In this document: in pieces, positions 24,029 through 32,829 of the stretch
How the letters are laid out: every line of letters starts with the position of its first letter
How positions within the stretch are numbered: position 1 is the stretch's first letter
Source: JACVRW01 sp963826165
GTDB taxonomy: Bacteria; Actinomycetota; Thermoleophilia; Solirubrobacterales; Thermoleophilaceae
Reading direction: 5' to 3'
DNA length: 64,000 nucleotides
Assembly (NCBI GenBank): GCA_963826165.1
Contig: CAWGWC010000007.1
Coordinates: 558,001 to 622,000, forward strand
Made by a program: the position numbers and the translations under genes
The notes under the pieces: model-generated
What the model was told of the DNA's origin: nothing
What the model saw: the letters and a program-made list of their open reading frames with translations, nothing else
The model's database searches: none

Positions 24029-24793
24029 TCAGTCCAGCGACCTCGCGATCGCGAGCGTTCGCTCCAGCCCCAGGCGTGACTCGAGGCGCAGCAGCACGCG
24101 CCCGTCCTGCCAGAGCAGCGTGTTGGCCGCCAGCCGGCGCTCCTCCACGCGCACCTGTCCCCGGTCGTCTCGGTACGCGAACGAGTGCGGCCCCCGGATC
24201 CAGAAGCCGCGCTCGGCGCCCACGCGCAGCTCGCGTGTCCCGGTGCCAGGGCCGATGAACTTCTCCACCAGCAACGGGCTCAGGTCTCCGCGGAACTGGG
24301 TGAGCAGGAGGCCCACGGGACCCGCGGTGATGCGCGGAAGCCCGGGGCGCGGCCGGTAGACCAGCGTGACCACCGCGCGCGACCCGCCACCACGCAGGTA
24401 GGCCGCGTCGGGTGCGCCCAGCGACGAATCGCCCGGGACCCCCACCGCGAAGGACGCGCGCTCGGTCGCCGTGTCGAGGGTCACCGGCCGGCCGAGGTCG
24501 AGAGCGCCGGGCGTGACCGGCAGTCGCGGAACCCGTTCGACCGTCGCCCCTTCCAGCCCGAGCAGGTCGCGCACGGCGTGGCGCACCGGCTCGACGGCCG
24601 CGGCGGCCGCGGCCAACAGCGCGAGCAGGGTCAGCGCCACGGCGAGCGTGCGACGCGCCGGGACGAGCCGCCGGCGCGGGCGTGGCCGAACGGTGGACAC
24701 CCGGGCCATCACCGCGGGCGCCAGCTCGGGCGTGGGCGGGAACTCCAGCTCGCTCCGCAGGGCGGCGAGCCGCTGCTCGAGGAGATCAGGCAT
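24029..24793 (-). CDS. Putative anti-sigma factor (membrane-anchored)
   Basis: 254 aa. An N-terminal cytoplasmic segment of about 45 residues is followed by one membrane helix (ALTLLALLAAAAAAVEPVR) and an extracytoplasmic domain of about 180 residues. The stop of the upstream ECF sigma overlaps the start of this gene by 8 bp, the usual sigma/anti-sigma arrangement. There is no ZAS zinc motif. The outer domain may sense an envelope signal. The call rests mainly on topology and context. Confidence 0.6.
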   Translation of the reverse strand: MPDLLEQRLAALRSELEFPPTPELAPAVMARVSTVRPRPRRRLVPARRTLAVALTLLALLAAAAAAVEPVRHAVRDLLGLEGATVERVPRLPVTPGALDLGRPVTLDTATERASFAVGVPGDSSLGAPDAAYLRGGGSRAVVTLVYRPRPGLPRITAGPVGLLLTQFRGDLSPLLVEKFIGPGTGTRELRVGAERGFWIRGPHSFAYRDDRGQVRVEERRLAANTLLWQDGRVLLRLESRLGLERTLAIARSLD

Positions 24794-25352
24794 GGAGCGT
24801 GCTCACCCCCTCGGCCGACCGCAGGCGCTCGAGGCCGCGGGCTAGCCTGGACTTGACGGTCCCGGGACGGCAACCGAGCGCCGCCGCGGTCTCCGCTTCG
24901 GACAGCTCGAGCAGGTAGCGGCAGGCGATCACCAGGCGGTCTCGCTCCTCGAGCGACTCCAGGGCGCCCAGCAGGGTCGCGCGCTCCTCGTCCGCCAGGA
25001 GGGCCCGCTCGGGAGGCGGGGCCGCGCTCTCCGAGGGGCTCTCCTGAGCGGCTCGCAGCGTGAGGGCGGCACGGCGCCCAGTGGAGCGGCGCCGGTTGCG
25101 CGCCTCGTTGGCCACGATCTGGAGCAGCCACGGACGAAACGGCGCACCCGCACGAAAGCGGCCGAGCGCGCGATGGGCCTTGACGAACCCGTCCTGGGCC
25201 GCCTCCTCGGCGTCGGCCGCCGAACCGGTGATGAGACAGGCGGTGCGAAAGGCGATCTGGGCATGGCGGCGCACGAGTTCTTCGTATGCGGGCGCCTCGC
25301 CTCTCCGGGCGCGCGAGACGAGCTCCGCATCGGGTAGTGGCCGGCCCACCAC
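24786..25352 (-). CDS. ECF RNA polymerase sigma factor
   Basis: 188 aa. Region 2 is visible as YEELVRRHAQIAFRTACLIT followed by DAEEAAQDGFVKAHRALGRF, and region 4 as LEERDRLVIACRYLLELSEA with the helix-turn-helix ALGCRPGTVKSRLARGLERL. It starts at GTG, likely directs transcription of its own operon and a small regulon, and is followed by a membrane protein that is its probable anti-sigma. Confidence 0.92.
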   Translation of the reverse strand: MVGRPLPDAELVSRARRGEAPAYEELVRRHAQIAFRTACLITGSAADAEEAAQDGFVKAHRALGRFRAGAPFRPWLLQIVANEARNRRRSTGRRAALTLRAAQESPSESAAPPPERALLADEERATLLGALESLEERDRLVIACRYLLELSEAETAAALGCRPGTVKSRLARGLERLRSAEGVSTLHA

Positions 25353-25405
25353 TGCCCGTTCTACACCCGTGGGGGCCTGGCGGTTCCCCCTGCCAGACTC
25401 GCGGC

Positions 25406-26236
25406 ATGCACAGGCGCATTCGCCAGGTCGACGTCTTCGGCGCCACTCCCTACGCCGGCAACCCGGTCGCCGTGGTGCTGGACGGCGAGGATCTGACCAC
25501 CGAGCAGATGCAGCGCTTCGCCCACTGGACCAACCTCTCGGAGACCACGTTCGTGCTCGATCCGAGCGTGCCGGAGGCCGATTACCGCGTGCGCATCTTC
25601 ACCCCCGTGGCCGAGCTGCCCTTCGCGGGGCATCCCACCCTCGGCACGTGTCACGCGTGGCTCACCGCCGAGGGCGGCTCGGACGGGCGGGACGAGATCG
25701 TGCAGCAGTGCGAGACCGGGCTGGTGCCGGTGCGCCGCACCCTCACCGGCCTGGCCTTCTCGGCGCCGCCGCTGCTGCACTCCGGCCCGGTGGAGGAGGA
25801 GCTGGTCGAGCGCATCGCGTCGGTGCTCGGCCTCGAGCGCTCGGAGATCGTGGATTCGCAGTGGGTCGACAACGGGCCGGGCTGGGTGGCGGTGCTGCTG
25901 GCGGACGCCGACGCGGTGCTCGACGTGCGCCCCGGATTCAGCGAACTGGATCTCGGCGTGGTCGGCCCCTATCCGCAGGGATCGCCGCTGGCCTTCGAGG
26001 TGCGAGCCTTCTTCTCGAAGGACGGCGCCCTGATCGAGGACCCGGTCACCGGCAGCCTGAACGCCTCGCTGGCTGAATGGCTGCTTCGGACCGGGCGCGC
26101 GAGCGTCCCGTACGTGGCCGGACAGGGCACCGCGCTCGGGCGCTCGGGCAGGGTCGAGGTCTCGCGCGACAGCGACGGGGCGATCTGGGTCGGAGGCCGG
26201 ACCGTCACCTGCGTGTCCGGCGAGGTGGAGCTGTAG
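25406..26236 (+). CDS. PhzF-family isomerase/epimerase
   Basis: 276 aa. It opens RIRQVDVFGATPYAGNPVAV, has the catalytic glutamate in NLSETTFVL, the motif FTPVAELPFAGHPTLGT, and near the C-terminus IEDPVTGSLNASLAEW with the second acidic residue. Apart from PhzF of phenazine synthesis, the family has many members with unknown substrates, and no phenazine genes are here. It is divergent from the ECF sigma gene. Confidence 0.9.
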   Translation: MHRRIRQVDVFGATPYAGNPVAVVLDGEDLTTEQMQRFAHWTNLSETTFVLDPSVPEADYRVRIFTPVAELPFAGHPTLGTCHAWLTAEGGSDGRDEIVQQCETGLVPVRRTLTGLAFSAPPLLHSGPVEEELVERIASVLGLERSEIVDSQWVDNGPGWVAVLLADADAVLDVRPGFSELDLGVVGPYPQGSPLAFEVRAFFSKDGALIEDPVTGSLNASLAEWLLRTGRASVPYVAGQGTALGRSGRVEVSRDSDGAIWVGGRTVTCVSGEVEL

Positions 26237-26245
26237 CGGAGCGAG

Positions 26246-27295
26246 CTACCCGGGGAGCTCCGCCGGCAACCCGAAGAGCGGGAACAGCTCCGGATTGCGA
26301 AAGGCGGTGACCGCCACGATTCGCTCGTCGCGCAGGGTGAGCACGTCGAGGGCGATCGGCACGAACGTGTCGCTGCCCGGCGCCTTTCGGTAGGCGGCCA
26401 TGGCCGGCTGGCCGTTGGCCTGCGCGGGCAGGAAGCGCAGCTCCGTGAGCGGATCGACGGGCATCAGCCACGAATCTGCGATCGCCTCGCGCCCACGCGA
26501 CCAGGAGGTGTACGGCGGCATGTCGAACGTCGCGTCTTCGGCGAGCATCGCCGTGATCGAGTCCACGTCGCCGCGCTCGAAGGCGTCGATGAAGCGCTCC
26601 ACGAACGCGCGCAGCCGCTCGTTGCCGAGCGCGCGCACGGTCACCTGCTGGCTCTGCTCCGGCAGGCGTTCCTCGACAGTCCTGCGCGCGCGCTGGAGGC
26701 TGCTGTTGACCGAAGTCACAGTCGTGTCGAGTGACGCGGCCACCTCGCGAGCGGTGAAGCCGAGCACCTCGCGCAGGATGAGCACTGCGCGCTGGCGGGG
26801 CGGCAGATGCTGCAGCGCGGCGATGAAGGCCAGCTCCACACCTTCGCGCTGCTCGTAGCGGGCCTCGGGTGCCGCGAAACCGTCCTCGAGGCCGAGCTCG
26901 GCATCGGGATAGGGCTCGACCCAGATCGAGTCGGCCAGCGGTTCGCCGGAGTTCCGGACGCCGGCCGGCGGCGCGTAGTCGATGGGCAGCACCCGCCGGG
27001 GCCGGCGCCGCAGCGCGTCCAAACAGACATTGGTCGCGATCCGGTACAGCCACGCGCGCAGCGAGCTCCCCTCCTCGAGACGGCCGAGCCCTCGCCAGGC
27101 GCGCAACAGCGCCTCCTGCATGGCGTCCTCGGCGTCGTGGAGTGAGCCCAGCATGCGGTAACAGTGGGCATGCAGCTCCGAGCGGTGGCGCTCGATCAGG
27201 GAGCCGTACGCCGCTTCGTCGCCGCTCCTGGCCGCCTCGAGCAGGCTCTGCTCGCGGGCGGCCGGGCCGGTGGAGGTGGCCTCCATCATCACCAA
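26246..27295 (-). CDS. Sigma-70 family factor with C-terminal SnoaL-like domain (SigJ/SigG type)
   Basis: 349 aa. Region 2 includes RMLGSLHDAEDAMQEALLRAW and region 4 PRQRAVLILREVLGFTAREV with DTTVTSVNSSLQRAR. The last ~120 residues (from AFVERFIDAFERGDVDSITA onward) form an NTF2/SnoaL-like domain, which in this ECF group replaces a partner anti-sigma. The start is 27295, or ATG 27286 in the same frame. No anti-sigma gene is adjacent, in line with the self-contained design. Confidence 0.88.
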   Translation of the reverse strand: MVMMEATSTGPAAREQSLLEAARSGDEAAYGSLIERHRSELHAHCYRMLGSLHDAEDAMQEALLRAWRGLGRLEEGSSLRAWLYRIATNVCLDALRRRPRRVLPIDYAPPAGVRNSGEPLADSIWVEPYPDAELGLEDGFAAPEARYEQREGVELAFIAALQHLPPRQRAVLILREVLGFTAREVAASLDTTVTSVNSSLQRARRTVEERLPEQSQQVTVRALGNERLRAFVERFIDAFERGDVDSITAMLAEDATFDMPPYTSWSRGREAIADSWLMPVDPLTELRFLPAQANGQPAMAAYRKAPGSDTFVPIALDVLTLRDERIVAVTAFRNPELFPLFGLPAELPG

Positions 27296-27372
27296 CTTAG
27301 ACGTAGCCGAACGTCCGAAGTCATCGCGGGCTCGATGAGTTGCGGCATCCGCGTACGTCCCAGGGATTGGGG

Positions 27373-27747
27373 ATGAACGCGCAATCCGTCGATCCCGTTG
27401 TGCACCTGGAGCTCAGCACCGGCAATCTCCCGCGTGCCTGCTCGTTCTACACGCGGCTGTTCGGCTGGCGGGCGCAGACGATTCACGTGGGCTCCGGCTC
27501 CTACCTCGGCCTGGAGCTCGGCGACCGGATCGAGGGTGGGGTGGTCGAACGCGAGAGCGATTCGGCCCTATGGCTCCCCTATGTCCAGGTCGCCGACGTG
27601 AATCGCTCCACGGAGCTCGGCCGAATGCTCGGAGCCTCGGTCCAGCTCGAGCCCCGCGAGGGCCCGGCGGGTTGGCGAAGCGTGCTCGACGTGCCCGCCG
27701 GGGGGCAGGTCGCCCTCTGGCAACCGAAGGCTCAGCCTTCCTCGTGA
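27373..27747 (+). CDS. VOC/glyoxalase-fold protein
   Basis: 124 aa, one pair of beta-alpha-beta modules of the vicinal oxygen chelate fold. It has VVHLELSTGNLPRACSFYTR, LFGWRAQ, LPYVQVADVN and the final VPAGGQVALWQPK. Single-domain proteins of this kind usually dimerise; roles range from antibiotic resistance to glyoxalase-like metabolism, and the substrate cannot be inferred. GGGG precedes the ATG. Its end overlaps the convergent membrane-protein gene by 16 bp. Confidence 0.8.
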   Translation: MNAQSVDPVVHLELSTGNLPRACSFYTRLFGWRAQTIHVGSGSYLGLELGDRIEGGVVERESDSALWLPYVQVADVNRSTELGRMLGASVQLEPREGPAGWRSVLDVPAGGQVALWQPKAQPSS

Positions 27748-28163
27748 CGCGGTGCCTCGGGCGCGCTCCGCAAACGCTCGACGTCGCGCCGCCACAACTC
27801 GCGCTGCAGGCGCCAGCGGGCGAACCCGATGGCCGAGTGCGCCAGAAAGAAGGCGAGCGTCGGAGCGAGCGCCGCCAGCAAGAGCGCCTCCCGCACCGGC
27901 TCGCCGGAGTTGAACACGTCCTCGACCGCCTCCTTGAGATCCAGGCCCAGCACGATCAGTGCGATCAGCGCGGCCCACACGTAGGTCGCGATCCGGCCGA
28001 GCAGCTCCAGCCAGCGGTTCAGTCGGGTGATCGTCTCCCATTGCAGCCGCCGCACGGTGAGGCGCTCGAACAGCGTCGCCCGCCGCGTGCGCTCCGGTGA
28101 CAACCGGCTGGCGAACTCGCCGGAGAGCCGCGCGCGCAGGCGCCGTGAGCGCGATGCCTCCAC
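27732..28163 (-). CDS. Hypothetical protein with two membrane helices
   Basis: 143 aa. A basic N-terminal third is followed by helix 1 (IATYVWAALIALIVLGLDL), a short loop, helix 2 (EALLLAALAPTLAFFLAHSAI), and a charged C-terminal helix with many Arg and Glu. The start ATG lies 6 bp after the stop of the second AI-2E transporter on the same strand, so the two are likely co-transcribed. No family is recognised. Confidence 0.65.
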   Translation of the reverse strand: MEASRSRRLRARLSGEFASRLSPERTRRATLFERLTVRRLQWETITRLNRWLELLGRIATYVWAALIALIVLGLDLKEAVEDVFNSGEPVREALLLAALAPTLAFFLAHSAIGFARWRLQRELWRRDVERLRSAPEAPRHEEG

Positions 28164-28169
28164 GTCCGG

Positions 28170-29264
28170 CTAGCCGCTCGGGTCAGGCTCGGGGAGCGAG
28201 GAATGACGCCTCTGATGGGCTCCCCACTCCTCGATGCCGACCTTGATCGTCGCGGCGATTGGTATGGCGATCACCGCCCCGATCACCCCCAGGAGGGTGC
28301 CCCCGAACAAGACCGCCACCAGGGTTATGAACGGCTCGAGCGAGACCGTGCGTTTCTGGATCTGCGGCTGGATGACGTAGTTCTCGAACTGCTGGTAGGC
28401 GATCGCGAACACCGCCCAGATGATGGTGTCCACCGGGAAGTCGGCGAACAGGGTGACCACGCCCACGAGCACCGCCGCCAGCGTGGCTCCCACCATGGGG
28501 ATGAGGTCGAACAGGGCCACCACGATGGCCAGCGCGAGCGGCGACGGCACCCCCAGTATCCACAGCATGAGGAAGGCCGCGGCGCCGGCGACGGTGGCCT
28601 GGAGCAGCGCTCCGATGATGTAGCCGCCCACCGCGCCGGCCACGCGATCGACCACGCGGCCGAGAGCCTCCGCCTGCTCGGGGTCGCGCCGGCGCAGGAA
28701 CGCGTCGAACCAGCCCCGGCCGTTGGCCACCATGAAGATGCTCAGCACGAGGATCGTGACTCCGGCGAAGAGAGAGCCGATCACCCCGGCGCCGATGTCG
28801 GCCAGCGCCCCTGCCGCCGCGCCCAGCTTGCCCACCAGGTCCTGCGCTGCCTCGGTCAGCTTCTGAGTCACGTCGTACTTCTGGTTCAGCTCGGCGAACC
28901 ACTCCGACTTCTCCAGCTCGTTCTCGAGCTCCTTCACGTAGCCGGGCAGCTCGTTGACCAGGTCGACCGTTGCGTTTATCAGCGAGGGCAGGAGGACGGC
29001 CGCCAGTCCTAGCGGCACGAACACGATCGCGCCGTAGACGACGGCGATCGCCAGGCCTCGCCTCATGTGGCGCGAGAGCACCTTGATCGGACCCGAGGCC
29101 GCCACGGCTAAGAAGGCGGCGAGCGCGATCCAGCCGATCGGCCCTCGAAGCAGGTACAGCAGGTAGAGCGCGAGGAAGCTGCAGACGACGGTGATCACGA
29201 CCCGGAGGATGCTCCGGACCGGGGGCCCGTTGTCCCCCCCTCGCGAGGCGGGCTCGGTGACCAT
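28170..29264 (-). CDS. AI-2E family transporter (second copy)
   Basis: 364 aa, clearly paralogous to the product of 19986-21095. It shares LSRHMRRGLAIAVVYG, LIPMVGATLAAVLVGVVTLF and YQQFENYVIQPQIQKRTV. About eight helices surround the large soluble loop after helix 3 (VNELPGYVKELENELEKSEW, predicted coil). The C-terminus is shorter than in the first copy and lacks the proline-rich tail. The start ATG has TAGCAT 8 nt upstream. The ClC gene ends 12 bp upstream on the same strand. Confidence 0.88.
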   Translation of the reverse strand: MVTEPASRGGDNGPPVRSILRVVITVVCSFLALYLLYLLRGPIGWIALAAFLAVAASGPIKVLSRHMRRGLAIAVVYGAIVFVPLGLAAVLLPSLINATVDLVNELPGYVKELENELEKSEWFAELNQKYDVTQKLTEAAQDLVGKLGAAAGALADIGAGVIGSLFAGVTILVLSIFMVANGRGWFDAFLRRRDPEQAEALGRVVDRVAGAVGGYIIGALLQATVAGAAAFLMLWILGVPSPLALAIVVALFDLIPMVGATLAAVLVGVVTLFADFPVDTIIWAVFAIAYQQFENYVIQPQIQKRTVSLEPFITLVAVLFGGTLLGVIGAVIAIPIAATIKVGIEEWGAHQRRHSSLPEPDPSG

Positions 29265-29272
29265 CCGGCGCG

Positions 29273-29278
29273 ATGCTA
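29273..29278 (-). promoter_or_regulatory. -10 box of the second AI-2E gene
   Basis: Minus-strand TAGCAT lies 8 nt before ATG 29264 and overlaps the stop codon of the ClC gene. Confidence 0.35.
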
Positions 29279-30577
29279 GGTAGCGGTGCGGATGGCCTCG
29301 CGCCGCTTGGCAGCCGCCCTGACGAGCCAAGCGGTGGCCCCCGCGAAGATCGCGGCCGGCACCGCATCCAGGCCGGCCGCGCCCACCAGCAGCGTGGCCA
29401 GCACCACGGAGGTGAACAGCAGGCCACTCGCGACGGCCACCCCTGCAGCGGCGCCCGCGGCCACCGCGGCCGTCGGCGACATGCCGGTCCACTCCGCCGC
29501 CAGCAGGGCCACCGCCGTGCCGAGAAAGATCGCCGGAAAGATCGGGCCCCCGCGAAAGCCGCAGCCGAGGCTGACCGCGTAGGCGAGGGCCTTGGCCGCG
29601 AGCAGCACGAACAGCACCGAGACGGATTCCTCGCTCACCAGGCTGGGCAGGGAGCTCTGGCCCGAGAAGAGCACGTCGCGCGACTCTGCGCCGAGACCGT
29701 CGGCGGCGAGCGCGATGAGACCCACCGCCAGTCCGCCGGCCAGCAGGAGCACCGGCATCGACAGGCCACGCCCGCGCAGCGAGGCTGTGCTCTGACCGAG
29801 GCGCTGGACCGCCAGAATGATCAGCGCCGTGACCAGCCCGACGGCCACGGCCGTGAGCAGGTCCGGCACGCTGGTGCCGTCGTAGTCCGGCAGTCCGGGG
29901 ACCGACAGCGTGGTGGTCTGGATGCCCCCGAAGTTTCCGATGCCCACGAACACCGCGTAGCCAACGGCGGCCGCGACGAGACCCGGCAGGAGCGTCGGGA
30001 TCAGCGCCGTTCCGAGCCCGACGCCTGCCTCCACCAGAAGCATGCTCGCCGTCACCGGACCGCCGAACAGCGCGGCGATGGCGGAGAAGGAGCCCGCGGT
30101 GGCCAGCACGGCGCTCTCGCGCGGGCCGAGGTGCGCCAGTCGCGCTGCGGCCATGCCCACCACCGATCCCAGCGCGATCAGCGGCGCCTCGGGGCCGATC
30201 ACCGCACCGAAGGACAGGCCGGCGAGAGCGGCCAGGGCCACTCCCGGCCCGTACGCGACCGGGGTCGGTGCCGAGCTCAGGCCCTGAAGCGGCTCGTGGC
30301 CGCCGTCGCCCGGGAGCAGCGCTCGCGACGCCGCCACCAGCGCGGCGCCCACCACCGGCAGCCCCACCACCAGGTACCAGGGAGGCGAGGAGTACCCGAG
30401 CTCGTTCGGGAGGTCGGTCCACAGCAGGTTCTGGACCTGGTTCACGAGGGCGAGAAAGCCGACGGCGAGCAGCCCGGCCGGAGCGCCGATCAGCACCGCC
30501 AGCCCCACGAGTCTCAGGTAGGCGCCTGCGCTCGGCTGCTCGCCCTGGCCCGGGGCCGGCCCGGTCTGCGTCGTCAT
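29276..30577 (-). CDS. ClC-family chloride channel/transporter
   Basis: About 433 aa, strongly hydrophobic. The selectivity-filter region is AVIGPEAPLIALGSVVG; the more usual G-R/K-E-G-P sequence is altered to G-P-E-A-P, as in some distant bacterial ClC proteins. Further family segments are ALFGGPVTASMLLVEAGVG and LGCGFRGGPIFPAIFLG. The gating glutamate (Glu of GPEAP) is retained, which favours an H+/Cl- or other anion exchanger. The start is ATG 30577; a TTG at 30616 is possible. No C-terminal CBS domains are present. Confidence 0.85.
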   Translation of the reverse strand: MTTQTGPAPGQGEQPSAGAYLRLVGLAVLIGAPAGLLAVGFLALVNQVQNLLWTDLPNELGYSSPPWYLVVGLPVVGAALVAASRALLPGDGGHEPLQGLSSAPTPVAYGPGVALAALAGLSFGAVIGPEAPLIALGSVVGMAAARLAHLGPRESAVLATAGSFSAIAALFGGPVTASMLLVEAGVGLGTALIPTLLPGLVAAAVGYAVFVGIGNFGGIQTTTLSVPGLPDYDGTSVPDLLTAVAVGLVTALIILAVQRLGQSTASLRGRGLSMPVLLLAGGLAVGLIALAADGLGAESRDVLFSGQSSLPSLVSEESVSVLFVLLAAKALAYAVSLGCGFRGGPIFPAIFLGTAVALLAAEWTGMSPTAAVAAGAAAGVAVASGLLFTSVVLATLLVGAAGLDAVPAAIFAGATAWLVRAAAKRREAIRTAT

Positions 30578-30683
30578 CCGGGAGGCATCCTGGCCTAGTT
30601 GAGGTGTCGATGGCAAGTACGTTGCGCGGTCCCCGCTCGCCCGGCTTTTGCCTTATGGTCGGTCCCCCGATGATCGAGCACGC

Positions 30684-30935
30684 GTGAGCGACGAAGCCGC
30701 ACGGAGGCACGGCTCGGCCCCGGAGCGGAGCAAGCGGGAGCGGGCTCGCCTGGTGGTGGTCGCGGGCGTGAGTGCCCTGGCGGCCCTGTTCGCCGTCTTC
30801 AACCTCGATCAGGTAGAGGTCAACTGGCTCATAGGCACGTGGGAGACGCCGCTGATCGTGGTGATCGCGCTGTCCATCGTCCTCGGCGCCGCGCTGGGCT
30901 ACCTGGTCGCGCGCCGCCGTGGGTCTGCCGGCTAG
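30684..30935 (+). CDS. LapA-domain (DUF1049) small membrane protein
   Basis: 83 aa. A charged N-terminus is followed by two helices, VVVAGVSALAALFAVFNLDQ and the VVIALSIVLGAALGYLVARR helix, with the VEVNWLIGTWETPL loop between them. That N/V-x-N-hydrophobic loop is typical of LapA/DUF1049 proteins. The start is GTG 30684. It overlaps the following ion-channel gene by 17 bp, so the two are co-transcribed. Confidence 0.78.
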   Translation: MSDEAARRHGSAPERSKRERARLVVVAGVSALAALFAVFNLDQVEVNWLIGTWETPLIVVIALSIVLGAALGYLVARRRGSAG

Positions 30936-31602
30936 CCACGGCCGGCTCGGCCAGGTGAAGGGGCGCTACACCCTCGTCCTTCTGCTGGTCGTGGTGTCGT
31001 TCGTGGTCCAGGAGGCCGCGCCGGACACCGACGCCACTCGCCTGGTGGCCACGTGGCTTCAGGCCGCCACGCTGGTGGCGGCGGTAGAGGCGGCCAGTGC
31101 CTCCCACCGGCTGGTGCGGCTCGCGGCGCTGCTGGCGGCTCTGGCCGCCGTTGCCGCCACCGTGGCGGCGGTGGTGGGGGGGTCGGTCAAGACCCACACG
31201 ATCGGCCTGGCCACGGCGCTGCTGGTGGGAGTGGCGCCGCTCGCGCTTGCTGCGGGCCTCGTCCGCGAGTTGCGCGCGACCATGACCGTGACCGTGCAGA
31301 CGCTCTCGGGCGTGCTGGCCATCTACCTGCTGATCGGGATGTTCTTCTCGTTCGCCTACTCGGTGATCGAGGCGTTCAGCGACCGGCCCTTCTTCGCCGA
31401 ACTGAGCGACCCGAACCGGTCGGACTTCCTCTACTTCAGCTACACGACGCTCACCACCACGGGATACGGCGACCTGACGGCGGCTCTCAACTTGGGCCGC
31501 ACGCTGGCCGTGACCGAGGCGCTCATCGGCGGGATCTACCTGGTCACCATCGTCGCGCTGATCGTGACCAACATCGGTCCACGGCGGCGCCCCGAGGCCT
31601 GA
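30919..31602 (+). CDS. Two-pore-domain-type potassium channel protein (Ion_trans_2)
   Basis: About 227 aa. Four N-terminal hydrophobic stretches precede a pore unit: the helix LAIYLLIGMFFSFAYSVIEA, the pore loop with filter TTTGYGDL, and a last helix GGIYLVTIVALIVTNIG. TxGYGD is the potassium selectivity filter. There is no RCK/TrkA-N regulatory domain. The GTG start at 30919 lies in the end of the LapA gene; a later in-frame GTG near 30957 (KGRYTLV...) is possible. Confidence 0.82.
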   Translation: MGLPASHGRLGQVKGRYTLVLLLVVVSFVVQEAAPDTDATRLVATWLQAATLVAAVEAASASHRLVRLAALLAALAAVAATVAAVVGGSVKTHTIGLATALLVGVAPLALAAGLVRELRATMTVTVQTLSGVLAIYLLIGMFFSFAYSVIEAFSDRPFFAELSDPNRSDFLYFSYTTLTTTGYGDLTAALNLGRTLAVTEALIGGIYLVTIVALIVTNIGPRRRPEA

Positions 31603-31636
31603 GCCCGGCGGCGCCGCCGCGGTCCCGCCGCCGTCG

Positions 31637-32299
31637 TCAGGCGGGCAGCGGCTCCAGGCCGAACTCGGTCCTGAACTCGTTGGTGTCGTGCAGGTGCGGG
31701 AACGGCGTGTCCGGCACGGGCACGCCGAGCTTCTCGCAGATCGGCTCCCAGCCGTCCACTCCCAGCTCCCAGTCGATCAGGCGATCGGAATCGACCGTCG
31801 AGCGGATCGTCTCGATCCGGTCGTAGTACATCTTTCGGGTCCACTCGCGATCCTGGAACTTGCCCTGGAAGTCGCCCTGCCAGATGAGCTTCTCGATCAC
31901 ACCCCACAGCTCCGGCGCGGGCCCCGGACGGTTCGCGTCCGGCTTCATCTCGCCCGACTGGGCGGCCAGCTTGACGGCCAGGATCGTGTTCTCGACGCTC
32001 TTGTACCAGCCGTCGAAGTCACGATGGTTGAGCAGCACGGGAACGTCGGGATAGAACTCGATCAGCTGCTCCCAGCGGGACGCGGCGGGCCAGTCGACCG
32101 TCGCCTCCCAGGGCCCGAAGACCTCGTCCCAGTCGACGGGCTCGTCGTCGGCGACCTTGATCCACTGCTGCAGGTCGCGGTCGCGGTTCTCGCCCATGAT
32201 CAGGTCGATCATGTGGAAGGTCGGAATGCCCAGCTCTTCGAGCGCTCCCTTCAGCGACATGGTCCCGGTACGCCCGAAACCGACTCCAAGCAACTTCAT
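31637..32299 (-). CDS. Sulfotransferase-family protein
   Basis: 220 aa. The N-terminal phosphosulfate-binding loop is GVGFGRTGTMSLKGALEELG, followed by FHMIDLIMGENRD and VPVLLNHRDFDGWYKS, as in the bacterial/fungal Sulfotransfer_4-like group. The presumed donor is PAPS; the acceptor is unknown. The ATG overlaps the GNAT stop codon (ATGA) and has GGGGGA 8 nt upstream. This is the last gene of the leftward run that begins with the nitrilase. Confidence 0.8.
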   Translation of the reverse strand: MKLLGVGFGRTGTMSLKGALEELGIPTFHMIDLIMGENRDRDLQQWIKVADDEPVDWDEVFGPWEATVDWPAASRWEQLIEFYPDVPVLLNHRDFDGWYKSVENTILAVKLAAQSGEMKPDANRPGPAPELWGVIEKLIWQGDFQGKFQDREWTRKMYYDRIETIRSTVDSDRLIDWELGVDGWEPICEKLGVPVPDTPFPHLHDTNEFRTEFGLEPLPA

Positions 32300-32829
32300 G
32301 TAAGGGTCCCCCAATCTTCGATTGTCAGCGCATAGCGCCGGTGATCTCGCCAGCGGCCGCCGATCTTCAGATAGTTGGGCGAGAAGCCCTCGAAGCGGAA
32401 GCCGCAGCGCTCGACGAGTCTGAGCGAGCGCTCGTTGGCGGGTTGCACATTAGCCTCAACGCGATGTAGCTGCAGGGTGGCGAACACGTGCCGCAGCGTC
32501 AGCTCGATGCCCTCTCGCATGTATCCCTGGCCCGCGTAGGGGGCTCCGGCGGCGAAGCCCAAGAACGCGTTCTGAAAGCCGCCGCGGAAGATCTGGGAGA
32601 GGCTGAACGAACCGGCGATGGCGCCGCCGTCCTTGAGGCAGGCCAGCAGCAGCTGGAAGTCGTCCTGGCGCGAACGGCGGATCAGGTCCTCGAACGCGTT
32701 GGCCGTCTCGGCGCCGTAGTACCACGGCCGCAGGTGGTCGCGGCTGCTGCGCATGAGCGAGGTGTACTCGTCAGCGTCGCCCGGTCGCGCCGGGCGCAGC
32801 TCGATGCGATAGCCGTCGCGCGTGCTCAG
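32296..32829 (-). CDS. GNAT acetyltransferase (RimJ/RimL type)
   Basis: About 177 aa. It includes YRIELRPARPGDADEYTSLM, GSFSLSQIFRGGFQNAFLGF, the acetyl-CoA loop in PYAGQGYMREGIELTLRHVF, and VQPANERSLRLVERCGFRFEG, the full RimJ-like pattern that N-acetylates protein or peptide N-termini. No ATG, GTG or TTG lies in this frame before the domain. The only plausible start is CTG 32829, which overlaps the upstream stop (CTGA). Otherwise the first ATG would delete part of the fold. Confidence 0.72.
   Translation of the reverse strand: MSTRDGYRIELRPARPGDADEYTSLMRSSRDHLRPWYYGAETANAFEDLIRRSRQDDFQLLLACLKDGGAIAGSFSLSQIFRGGFQNAFLGFAAGAPYAGQGYMREGIELTLRHVFATLQLHRVEANVQPANERSLRLVERCGFRFEGFSPNYLKIGGRWRDHRRYALTIEDWGTLT

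Noticed and set aside
25406..26236. Phenazine biosynthesis signalled by PhzF
   Set aside because: No other phz genes; PhzF homologues are common and mostly unassigned.
29265..30710. Long N-terminal extension of AI-2E copy 2 across the ClC gene
   Set aside because: It is an out-of-frame shadow of the ClC coding region; a good ATG with a -10 box exists at 29264.
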